From: Callaeas wilsoni
Lineage: Eukaryota; Chordata; Aves; Passeriformes; Callaeidae
DNA: 64,000 nt
Direction of reading: 5' to 3'
Assembly (NCBI GenBank): GCA_013398955.1
Contig: VWPU01014905.1
Location: 248,001-312,000 of the forward strand
Of the stretch, positions 51,870-62,952 are shown piece by piece. Under the pieces are notes generated by a model that saw only the letters and a program-made list of their open reading frames with translations, did no database searches and had not been told where the DNA came from. The number at the start of each line of letters is the position of its first letter. Position 1 is the first letter of the stretch. Position numbers and translations under genes: made by a program.

Positions 51870-54276
51870 GTAAGAGGAGAGGTGTTAGGTTAAAAGTTTC
51901 TCTGAAAATATCCACATTTTTAAGTCTTCCAAAAAGTGAAGTTCTTTCTGCTTTTTTTTTTCCACTGTTTTCCTTCTATAAGATGGGATATGTCGCCCAT
52001 GGTGAGGCCACAGTGTTGCCTGAGCCAGCGCAGTTCTGGCTCGTGCAGTCCCACTGTTAGACACTCAATGGTCCTGTGGCTGACAGAGGTACAGGGTGGG
52101 CTGTCATCAGATGTTTTTAGATTGGTGGATCCAAGAGATAGCAAATGAAGTATAAATGCACCATATGTGTTCTGTGAGCACAAGATCAAAAGGAGGTGAT
52201 CAGTAAGAAAAAATGTGGACTGTGTCTGCCCTCCTGCATAAGTCTTGGGAAACTGGCTTACGCTGGGCAGTATAAAACACCCTTCAACATCAGTCTTTCC
52301 TTGCTTAAAGCAAACACTGATACGTTGCTGTGATGAGACTTGCAAAGTCCCTGTCTATGTCCCTGAACATAATCTAACTTTTGTCTTTTCAAAGAAAGGT
52401 GTGAATACTAAAAGAAAAGGTTGCATGGGGAATATTCTCCATATTATTCTCCTAAACTGTAGTTGGTACCTTTAGTAAGTATTGCTATGACTAACATGCA
52501 TTTCTGAATTGATTGCTCCAGTGTATAAAGTGATGCAACCCCTGTTACAAAATCTGCAGTAGAGGCTAGAGCTAGAGTTAAGCATAACTGGCTTTTTCCT
52601 CTACTGTGATCATGGAGTCTAATGTTTTATCTAGGAAAAATATAAAGCAGTCTACCATGTAACTGCTTCTTTTTCTTTCGGTATCGAGGCAGATGAGAAG
52701 TTTTTGTTCATCGTGCTTTCTATTCTCCATCTTTGTGTTATTTTAGAGAATAGTAATACGAATCCTGAGGTCAGATTCATCTTGCCTAGTTTTAGGAATG
52801 CTTGCTTTAGTCAATCTTAGAGGATTGAGCTAGCAACCCTCTTTTTCTTTTTTTTTTTTTTTAATAAGTATAGGTATGTGGGTATTTGCAAAAGTAATAA
52901 ATCTGATCAAACATTGTTGCTTGTCTTAAGAGGAGATTAAATTCTTCAAGTGTTCTTGTCCTTATTATTGTTTGAGGAAGCATAGGGTGGCAAAGCTCTA
53001 CCTCAGCTATGTTACAGTTGTCTGAGTTGTACTATGTGTAGGAGGGCAGAGAGATAGAAAAGAAGACAAAGACCCATTTAGAATGGGTCATTCTAAGTAA
53101 TTCTACAATGACGTTAGAGATCTGTAACAACAAAAGCACCTAGCATCTGAGCAGAAGGTAAATGTGGCCATTTAATGCACAGGCTCTGAGAAAGATTATA
53201 AACAAGTTGGATCAACATCTTTTAAAGTGAACCTTTACATTTATAGACACATATTCTCCTGCAAAACAAAACATAAAACTCAACAGGGAAAACTGTGGAT
53301 GGGTACTGAAAACTGCTCTCAGGAAGCAATTTAATTTAAACTTTAACTATTCAGTAGCTATTCAATTTGCTTCAGTTAGCTCATTTTAGTTTCATACAAA
53401 TGATACAACCTCATCCAGTCAGAACAACCATAGCATAGAAACAGTGGGTGGAATCTGGAATTGAATTGTTGCTTTAGTCTAAATAAATAAATCACGCTCC
53501 CAGTCATTACATTTAGTACATGGGATACTGTAGAAGTTTGTTACCCTATTTATACATACACTCTCTTAAAAAAACCACCAAAAGTAAACAAATCATTGTA
53601 TATTTTTAACTGAATTTTAAATTATTCTTACAATTCATGAGTTCTGAAGAATTTAATTTTCTGAAATGTGTGTAGAATTTCTGAGTATCAAAATGATTTA
53701 CAAACATTTAATTTAACTTTTCAGTGTGAAAACAAAAATGAACCAGTCTGGTATGTAAAAGTTTTTTTGAGATATCATCTGAATAGTAAATAGAGGAAAA
53801 CAAAAACTAAAGCGATATAGTTTAAAGTCAGTAAAAACTTTAAAATTATAAATTCTTCACAGTCCATCAATGATGCCCGTAAGACTTTCATCAAAGCTGC
53901 TTGGGCAGCAGGTGATTGACAATGGCTCTCTATACTGATATGGAGAACTTTTAAATACTCAGCGAGGTGTGTAGTGTAGGAAAGTTCTGTGAAGTGGACT
54001 AAGGGGGCTGCAGGTTTCCTGTGTCCCCTGCAGCTGCTGCAGTGGCACTGGTGTCCCTGGGCCTGCAGCCGTGATGTGTCGGTCATGCCATGTTCTGGTT
54101 GTGCACACTCACACACTTCAGAGTTCTCTCTGAGCTACTCCCAACAAACTCACTGTGTCCTTGTGTTGCTGTTGATGAAAAGCAGGTGACACCATTTCGG
54201 ACAGTAATTTGCTTTGTGAGGCTTAATTAGAAGTAAACTTGGAAATCTCTAATCACTTTGTTTAATGTCCTCACAG
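51870..54276 (+). other. UTRN: Intron 68 (2.4 kb)
   Basis: The intron splits the ZZ finger. It has a T-rich run at about 52840-52862 and a short GC-richer patch at 53990-54110. I recognise no repeat family, RNA or gene. Confidence 0.85.
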
Positions 54277-54388
54277 GTACCGGAGCTTAAAACATTTCAA
54301 CTATGATGTCTGTCAGAGCTGTTTCTTTTCTGGCCGTACAGCAAAGGGACATAAATTGCATTATCCGATGGTGGAGTATTGTATACCT
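54277..54388 (+). CDS. UTRN: Utrophin exon equivalent to dystrophin exon 69 (ZZ finger second half)
   Basis: This 112-bp exon lies between gtcctcacAG and GTGAGT, entering in phase 2 and leaving in phase 0. It encodes [20 protein letters not shown], then [17 protein letters not shown]. The YDVCQSC cysteines and the His residues in GHKLH and nearby complete the zinc-binding set of the ZZ domain begun in the previous exon. CQSCFFSGR and HYPMVEYC are hallmarks of the dystrophin family. No ligand residue is missing. Confidence 0.98.
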
Positions 54389-57330
54389 GTGAGTACCAAA
54401 TTACTCAGTGTTTTTAATGGATAACAACCCCTATTTGAGGTCTAAACTTTTTTTCATGGTCTTTGTTACCTAGCCAGGATTTCTATTTCATATGTTTAAT
54501 ATGGCTTGTCTTCCTACCTTTCTCTTTGGAAGGCATCAGGAACTTTGCAGGTTTTGCTGATTTTGTGTGGGGAGCGTTTGGATTCTGTAGAAATGGGTAG
54601 CAGTATCCACCTCTGAGAGAAATTAAACTTCACTTCTGATTGGTAAAACAATGCTTGAATATTACATGTAACTGCTGTTCTTGTATACTCGCATATATAC
54701 ACACACTATGAGGGTAAGAACATGTCAGAGAAAAAGGACTTGCTTTATTATTGCTGTACCATGGCAAAGAGTATTTAATATTGTAGTAATGCACATTAAT
54801 ATTTTTGGGGGGGGTGTGATCTTTGTTTTTGTATACAGCATTTTGCTCGCTTCATGAAAATGTGGCTAGAAATAGGTTGTGTTTCATTCTGTTGTGTAAT
54901 TGCTAGTTACTGGGATGTATAAAAGTTGGTGTATAGCTGGAAAAAAACAGAATTGATAGTTTCTCACCAGAAGTGGTGTGAGATGTTTACCAGCAGTAGA
55001 TGACAAAAATTAATTTTATAACACAATATTCTCTTAATGATGTTTCAAACACAGTTTTTTAAGGAGATTCCTAGGAGTCTTTCTTCACTGAAGGAGTAGC
55101 TGGGTTGCTACATGCAAATACTACTTTCACTTTTTTTATCAGATAGTTGTTTACATTCAAGTATTTTAACTCAATCAGAAATAAATTAATAGGATAATTG
55201 GTGTGTGCTCTATACAACAGTGGTGAAAGGTCTGCATGCTCAGAAAAATTCAGACCAGAATGTAACTAGAGCTGATTCAATAGAGCCAATTTTCAAGTGT
55301 TACAAGATTCTGTGGGTTCTTATAGTAGCAAAAATTCGTTAAGTTATTTGACTCTCTTGCTGTGGTTGTTGGACTTATTGCCTGTGTTTACCCTCTCTTT
55401 TTTGTCTGTTGTGTCTTCTGCAGCGGAATTCAAATTCTATTAAATAGTGGTCTTACTTCATTATGGTCAGAAAAAAACATGACTTATGTTAATGTATTTT
55501 CATTAATTCTATAACCAAACGTTAGGATTTTATTGATAAATTGGCATGTCAGGATATGCTCTGAAGAATATTTTTTGAGTAGATTTGTTGTTTTTTCAGC
55601 TGATTTTAATGTTTATTATATTTGTCGCATGACTGTTCTAACCTGAGGATCTGGAGGTCTATGATTAGACATCACTAAAAAATTTTTTTTTTCCTCCTTA
55701 TAAACCTCATCTTCAGTGGAACAGAAATGTTCTTTGTTACTGCCTATAACATGCAGAAATTCAGAAATTGAGGTGTAAGGGGTGTTGAAATAGATAACGC
55801 TGCTGGTCTGCAGGATAAGATATCCTTCCTGTTGAGTTGGTCAAATACAGGTTACATCTGGTATGGGGTATTGTACTTTCCCTGGAATAGGATGGTGTAT
55901 TTCTGATGAATTCCAGGTTTTGTCTGAAGCAGCAGATTTGATATCTAAGAGGAATTTTCAGTTCTTGTTAAACAAGTTCACATTATGTAACTGTGAGCCA
56001 TCTCGTTTATAAGTGAAGGCTGACAAACTGAAAAATGTATTCTGGAAATGGCTGGAATCCTCTCTGTCCCTGGGAATAGGGATGGCTTGTACTATAATGA
56101 AAATTTCTGTTACTGCTGCAGAAAGAATCTAGTTTTAAAGCAATATTGGGTGTAAAATAAAGTAACATAAGGCAAAAGTCCCTTCTTTCCATGAAATATA
56201 GGAGGAATGAGGTGAATCCACTATGGGATAATAAGGGGAGTAAAATGACATTCTTGATTAGGGTGAATGAAGGAAGGCCAGTGTATTAGGGGGGAAAGGA
56301 AAGAACTTGGGGCAGTTTTAAGGAGAGCAGAATAAAAGAAATGGCGTATAATTTAGGTGGTGCATAAAATTAGAGGTCCAGCGCCGACCCCCGTTAATTT
56401 GGAAGCTGAATGTGAGAGCTGGAATTTTATTTGGGTCCTGATGTAAGTACACTCTGCTACCTCCATTTCTGTAAAAAGAAATGACCCATTATATGAACAG
56501 ACCTAGAAGCCTGTTAGACTTCCATAATCAGTACCCACATGCAATCTATTTTAACTTGTCTTATCTGGCCTATGTCTGGAATAAAGAATTGATTTCACAA
56601 AAAGAATCCTGTATTATTTATTCTTACTGTTTGTAATAATGCACTGTGGTTGGCATACTAATTTGTTGCTAAACCTTTCTACATATTGAACTCATTAAAT
56701 GCAATACAGTAGTCAAGAATTGTAAATTTTTTTGCACTTAGTAGAATAGCTTATGTGTTTAAATGGAATAATGCCTGAAAAATAGCATAGACCTGGGTCT
56801 GTGAAATAAAAGTACCGAGGGCCACTGAATTCTTCCTTAGACTCCATTATATTACAGTACAAATAGCCTGAACAGGAAGAGTGCATCTACTCTGCCTTTT
56901 CAACTAAATTCAAAGGCTGTTGATGTTCAACTGTTGCTTTCTTGGCCAGTGTCAAAAAGCAGAGTACAAATGCATGTAGTCATCATACTGCATTAATAAA
57001 ATCTAGCTTCACTTTCTTGCTGCTAATGCATATTAATACATTTTTATCAAGAATACTAGCAATAAATAGGTTAAAAAAGTGCTTCCATTGCTTAGACTGA
57101 CATTTAGAACAGGAGCTTAGTCACAGATGGAGGGAAGACCATTTAATTGTCTTCAGGTGAGCAGTTCAGGGTAGGGTATAAAGGGACTTCTCAGATGCAC
57201 AGTAAGTTCTTATTAAACTTAAAATTTAAAATAATTTGGAAAATGGGTTAAGGAATATGTTCTCCATTTTAATGAGTTTTTTTATATTTGTATTAGGTAA
57301 GATTTGCGTCATAATTTCAGATTAGGACCA

Positions 57331-57360
57331 TTTACTCCATGTAGCTTTACTCCATGTAGT
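57331..57360. repeat. Two tandem 15-bp copies
   Basis: 'tttactccatgtagc' is followed immediately by 'tttactccatgtagt'. It is a small local duplication in intron 69. Confidence 0.95.
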
Positions 57361-59173
57361 TACTGCATTCTAATCTGTAATGCCATGTGGCATATTCCTA
57401 GCTTGCAATTTTGTTTTCTTGATGCTGAAATTAACCAAAAAAAAAAAAAAAGGCGTTATAATGAGTTATGTCTTTTCTTTCATCCAGGATTTAGAGATGG
57501 GTATGAGAAGCATCTGTAAACATAATTCTCTCTTAAGTAGTAGAAATGCAAAGTTATTCTAGTTTATTTTTCACCTTTACATAGTCTTTCTCTGAAAAGA
57601 TGGAGAAACAAGATTTTTAATGTAGAATTTTACACAGATGTGTAAAAATATTGTTAGATTTTCCTATCATCTAATTTGGGAATAGTCCTACATAACTACC
57701 TACATGGTTTATTTTTAGATTTTTTTTGAATGGAAATCCTCTCAATAGTGGCACTTGTGTTATATTAATGTGGCTGGGCTTAATGACAGCATACACTAGT
57801 GAGGTTCGCATCTCTTCTGGGAATCAGTTCCTTTGTGTATATTAAAACAGCTAATTGGTTTTGTGTTAGATGTAATAAATGAAATTAAGAGAATGATGAC
57901 TTAGGTGCAGCCTAGTTCTTTTACGTAGGTAGGTGCAGTGAAAGGAATAAGAATATGGGCTTCCACTATTACTCTTTCTTTGAAAAAGAGAACAGTGAGA
58001 AACAAATAAAATTAAATATATGTATGTATTACGGGTATTCTATACTATTTATTCATGTTTCATATATTTATTGTAGTTTTTATATTATATGTTACTTAAT
58101 TTAGAGCTCTGCAATTAGTTTATTACAATCTTGGTATTACTTTTTACTAATGAAGACTTGTTCTATTTCCAGTATACTGAAAGCATACACCAACTGGGTT
58201 TTTAAGATATGTATAGAAAACATACTTCATCATCTTTTTTTTTTTTCACTGCTTTCCATGAAATCCTGGTTTCTTAAATTTTTACTGGATTACAAGTAAT
58301 TGTATCTTAGTTTGTTGCTTATAACCCTCTTTGTGCCTGGCTGGTGTATTGAAGAGCGCTGATTCCAGTTTGTCAATTGTTACAGATTGTAGCTACTGAC
58401 ACCTTGAGACTTTTTGCTACCGATGGTTTTTTAGTGATCTGTGTGTGACGGCCATGGATATTAAATGTTTCTTCCTGAACTTTGTCTTGCTCTAAGAACT
58501 GAGATTTTAAATTGAATTTGAAAGCATGGTCTTTAGACCGAATTTTCAGTGAAGGAAAATATTTTTTCTTTGCTTTTGAAGTAGTTCTGTAACAATGGTG
58601 CTATTTGTACTATTGATTTGTGTGGAAATAGCCAAGATGTTATGATGTAAGGAAGTGTACAAGGTACTTGCTAGTTTTAATTTAGAAGATAGATTCTACA
58701 CAACAGTGCCTGGCTATTCTTTCTTTAAAGGAAAATGTTATATTATGTCTCCCTTGGCATGATTTTGGATTGGATTATATTTTGTGGTTATATGCCCAAA
58801 AGAAAAAAAAAATAGAAGACGTGTTTCAGAGCCACACCTTAATTGCATGTACATTAAAATAGTTCTTTCAAATCTGCTCAAATTTCACTGGTTAGTATTT
58901 GCAGTGCCCAGTCAGTACAGTCATATTAGTCCTCTTTCTGAGAGTCAGACTGTCATACCAAATAAAGAATACACCAGAGGAAAAGTTTGGCAGCTCAGTA
59001 GACATTTATTTCTACAATGTGTAGGTATTAAAATTTTCATTCCTTGGCCTTGGAGCAGAGTTCCATCTGTTGGAGTTACTGTTGCATGACAGTAAGGAGC
59101 CCTTTGCAATTGCCTTGTGTTCCTTCTTTGGATGGCGCAGTGGTTGGGGAGATGCTTTCTGAGAATGAATTTG

Positions 59174-59215
59174 TGAACCCTCCCTGAATTCACTTTATTA
59201 AAATTCAGGGGTTCA
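59174..59215. repeat. Imperfect inverted repeat / hairpin
   Basis: 'tgaaccctccctgaatt' (59174-59190) pairs with 'aattcaggggttca' (59202-59215), leaving a 3-nt bulge in the left arm and a loop of about 11 nt. Confidence 0.8.
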
Positions 59216-60828
59216 AACACCTCTTGGTTAGAAATTTGCTCCGTTTGTTGTCTACTTTTTAAAGCCACATATGAAAAGTCCTACCAACACCAGTTTGATT
59301 ATTTACTATTTTTATTGCTTCTCTGGTCTGCATTACGGAGTTTTAACTGCATATATTATACATACATTAAAATATATAGATGAATATGGAACTATTATAT
59401 TTTGACAGCAGAGAATAGATTGCCTGACTTGCTCCTAGGCCTCTTTGTAGTACATCAGGGAAAAAGATTACAAAACTGCAGTCTTCCTCTCTATTTTCCA
59501 CATGGTTGTCCGTCCACTTTGGCATCCTTTGATGCTGACAGGCTTCTCCCAAAGCAGAGGGTACAAGAATGCAATTTGTAATTTGTTACAGAGGCTGGAC
59601 TGGAAGTCTGTAAAAGCTGTTGCAAATCTTCAGGTAATTCTGGAGGTGAATAGCCACGTTTTCTTTACTGCAGTTGCAAGAGAAAATGCTCAATAGTACC
59701 AGCTGGAAAGGGGTGTTCTGTTGAAGTACTCAGCACAGTCTGAGCTCGTACACTTTAAAGGCAGACTTTATACTATTGTTTCTTCCTGCAGATCTCTTTA
59801 TTGCCATTTTCACCTTGTATTTTATGCCTGTATGCTTTTGTAGCAGAAGTTAGCTGAATAGTATTACCAAAGCAGTGCTGCCATTATTGCCGTGATTATC
59901 GTCAGTTAAAATGATTTTTTAAAAGCAGTTGAATAAATTTTAATTTTGTTTTCAGGATAGGGGCATGAGCAGGGAGGGAGCAGAGAGGGATGGGGCTAAG
60001 CATTTAGCAGTTTTGGAAGAGGCTGCGTCAGTCAGGACCAGGAAGAAAGCTGCTGGGAGGGATGGAAGATGTTGATGGTAACTTGTAAATTTATACTCGT
60101 AGAATATTGTGGCTAATCTATATACTGATCTTCTTCTGTGGTAGTAAGGGGGCCACTGAATCAGTCTGAGTTTGTTCCTTCAGGAACTAATTATTCTTAT
60201 CAGGCCTGCCTGTGCTTTTGAACAGTGCCTGTACACTGGCCACCACTTCATCTGTGCTTTTTTTTGGCTCTGGAATATTACAGATAGTGTCAGAATCCTA
60301 TAGGAAGAGATTTGGTAACTTGAGAAAATGCTTATGAAAATCTTGGCCATTGCAACAGAGAATGGTTTAGCACATACCGCTCCCATCTTGTGATAAAGTT
60401 TTCTGTTGTAGGTCTAGAATGGGAAGCAGTGAATATATAAGGCTGTATTTTACCAACTGATTTGCCCTTTATAATTTTTCTGTTGTGTTTAAGACTGGTT
60501 ATAAATGTTTACCTTAAGACTTGAACCTGTGTCAATTTTTCTCTAATTTGTAAAGTGATTAGTAAATGCATTTATTGCTGGGAATTTGAAACCTTGCTAT
60601 TATTTTCCAGTAGAAGAGAATTTTTAGGTGCATTATTACCTCATTATTACCTGAGATACCTGCATTAGTATCTCAGGACACTAAAAAGGCAATTTTAATA
60701 TCATTGAAATTTTAAAGTTCTGCCTTGTATTCTTTTTCAAGACAGTACCAGCAGTATTAATCAATAATATTGATATTAAATCAGTACTGTTTAGCAATGT
60801 TGAATTTTATTTCTTTTTTCTTTTTAAG

Positions 60829-60965
60829 ACGACATCTGGGGAGGATGTACGGGACTTCACGAAGGTGCTGAAGAATAAATTCCGGTCAAAGAAGTATTTT
60901 GCAAAGCATCCCCGGCTTGGCTACTTACCTGTGCAAACAGTATTGGAGGGTGACAACCTGGAGAC
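60829..60965 (+). CDS. UTRN: Utrophin exon equivalent to dystrophin exon 70 (start of C-terminal region)
   Basis: This 137-bp exon is bounded by ctttttaAG and GTAAGC, entering in phase 0 and leaving in phase 2. It encodes [20 protein letters not shown], then [20 protein letters not shown] and GDNLE. It links the ZZ finger to the C-terminal syntrophin-binding and coiled-coil regions. Dystrophin has [25 protein letters not shown] here, so KKYF, PRLG and DNLE support utrophin. Its GC content is higher than that of the flanking intron. Confidence 0.98.
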
Positions 60966-62605
60966 GTAAGCTTGCTTTGTAGAGCAGTTGCTCCTGGAGT
61001 CACTGGCCTGTCCTATCAAAAACAAAAAGCTGAAACTCAAAAGATAGCCAACAACAGTAGCAGAGCCTTGTGCTATATTATTGTGAATTGTTTCACATTA
61101 TTTGCAGATCTCTGTTATTTTTAAAGTAACATATTTTATGCTTAGATTTTCATCGGCATTGTATTATAAAGCCATGGACTTTACAATATCCGTGGTAATG
61201 GACAAAGCAGGTAATGTTGGTGGGGGCTGAATAGCTGTTTTACAGAGAATACTTTTGAGGAGACCAGGTTTTTGGAGCTGCACTGTTTATTTGATTAAGT
61301 CAAAATTCCCGGAATTAGAAATCTCTGAGTTAATTAGGGTCCTACAGGCTTCTGAAATACTGGTGGCCTAATCAGAGAGAGCACTCTCAGTGTCTCCACG
61401 GTATTATTTATGGCGCCGACAGAAGTGCTCCACTTTATTTACTCACTTGGCAGTTGTCAGCAAAAGACTCTCTCACAAGAGAAAAATTAAGATGTGTTGA
61501 CAGGGTGCTAGAATTAGTTTCATGGATTGACTGTCCCTCGTATCCTGGAGTCTGTGGCACTACTGTACTGTCTGAACACAGCACCACTTAGCAACAGCCT
61601 CTGCGAGGCTTCAGCAAAGGTGCTCTGCATTCATGCAGCAGCTCAGTGCCAGTGCCCACCTTCTGAGGGCTTTCATGACTGCAGGGCTGTGCCTTTCATT
61701 TGCAGTAAGTAAACAAAACATCCTCATCAGCAGTTTAAGATACAGGAGGAAGTAATCTGAAAACGGCCCGGCCCGATTGGTTGCCTGGCTTCTAAGGAAG
61801 CAATGCACATTCAAATGTTAAAATGTTACCCACCAGGGCAGTATTCAGCTGCCACCAATGCAGGAAAGCAAAGCTGCTTTAATGGGATGAAAGTTTGCCA
61901 GTGCTGCCAGAAATTGGAATGTCAAAACTGTCATCACAGGTCAGGATAAAATTCTGTCAGTCCAGTCATGTGGGAAATACACAGATAAATTGTCAGCACC
62001 ATGCCGAGAAAACTCTAGGTATTGGTTCTCCACCCTGCAGGTGGAAAACGCAGTAATACATTCCTTTTAATAAAAAAAATTAAAGAAAATAAAAAATCTT
62101 TTATAGTTATTCAAGTGTGAGAACGTAGTACAGTATGTATTTACCTCATTATTTTTATGTGTAAGGAAAATAAGCATTGATAACTGTGACTTATGGTGGG
62201 GCATTTTTACTGGTGGGGTTTTTGGCACCCCACTTTTTTTTTAATACATTTTATTAGTTACTCTGAAATGAAAGTTCCAATGCTTGAACAGAATTTAAAT
62301 TAATTGATTATGGTTTATGAACTACAGTTCAATCGATAACACTGATTTGGGTTTTTCTTTAAATTTATTTGTATTTAACAAAATTAAGTATGTAAGTCAG
62401 TCTTCTGTCTCTCCATGACATGTGGCAGTATCTGTTGCTGTCTCTTTTCTGCATCAATTGTTACTGGTTTGGGGTGGGTTGCTGTTTAAAATATTTTATG
62501 TTTCTCCAGCTTTCTCTTGCTTAAATGTTACTAAAGTTTTTGTTTCTTAGTTTCATTCTTTCTCTCTCTCTTTTTTCTTTTTTTTTTTTTGTGTTTTCCT
62601 TACAG
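60966..62605 (+). other. UTRN: Intron 70 (1.6 kb)
   Basis: The intron contains no recognised repeat. A strong pyrimidine tract at about 62560-62604 precedes the acceptor of the next exon. Confidence 0.85.
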
Positions 62606-62644
62606 TCCTATCACTCTCATCAGTATGTGGCCAGAGCAATATGA
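62606..62644 (+). CDS. UTRN: Utrophin exon equivalent to dystrophin exon 71 (39-bp cassette)
   Basis: This 39-bp micro-exon lies between ttccttacAG and GTGAGT and is phase 2 at both ends. It encodes PITLISMWPEQY with split codons at both ends (T and D). Because it is exactly 13 codons, it can be included or skipped without changing frame. The equivalent dystrophin exon is a known alternatively spliced cassette, and the same is inferred here. LISMWPE is utrophin-like (dystrophin has LINFWPV). Confidence 0.96.
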   Translation, partial: SYHSHQYVARAI

Positions 62645-62886
62645 GTGAGTATGCAGAACCCCTTTATCTGGAAAGCCTCATTTCCAGTTGTTTTCTTTTA
62701 GTTCAGTTGCAGCTAATCTGATGTCCCTGAACTCTAGGGCATGGATGGCTGACCCGAAGCAATAATGCCCTCGGGAATATTGTGCATGTATTTATTTGTC
62801 ATCAGTCTAACTTGATTTAAAAATAATGTCTATATCATGAATTGCTTTAGACAGCATTAATTTTTTTATTATTATTTTTAAACTAG
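62645..62886 (+). other. UTRN: Intron 71 (242 bp)
   Basis: The shortest intron in the window. It ends in a T/A-rich tract followed by aaactAG, a rather weak acceptor. No elements are recognised. Confidence 0.85.
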
Positions 62887-62952
62887 TCCTTCCCAGTCTC
62901 CACAGCTGTTTCATGATGACACACACTCCAGGATAGAGCAGTATGCTACTAG
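62887..62952 (+). CDS. UTRN: Utrophin exon equivalent to dystrophin exon 72 (66-bp cassette)
   Basis: This 66-bp exon lies between aaactAG and GTAAGA and is phase 2 at both ends. It encodes PSQSPQLFHDDTHSRIEQYA then T and a split Arg codon. SPQL.HDDTHSRIE.YA is conserved in both dystrophin and utrophin and leads toward the syntrophin-binding region encoded just downstream of the window. The exon is 22 codons with symmetric phases. Its weak, purine-interrupted acceptor would suit regulated inclusion, which is an inference. Confidence 0.97.

Larger units (their letters stand above)
54389..60828 (+). other. UTRN: Intron 69 (6.4 kb)
   Basis: The intron shows two adjacent 15-bp copies at 57331-57360, an A run at about 57437-57451, an eight-G run near 54806 and an imperfect hairpin at 59174-59215. 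No known repeat family, RNA or gene is recognised. Confidence 0.83.

Noticed and set aside
51920..52345. A 141-codon minus-strand frame just downstream of exon 68.
   Set aside because: No motif recognised and no start or splice context; treated as chance.
53775..54116. A 113-codon minus-strand frame with a GC-richer 3' half.
   Set aside because: It contains a stretch like QSPAAQAALMKVLRASL but ends in a hydrophobic AT-rich run; no family recognised, and too weak to list as a gene.
8953..62952. Dystrophin (DMD) as the identity of the exons.
   Set aside because: Exon lengths fit both genes, but residues such as [45 protein letters not shown] and LISMWPE are utrophin-type.
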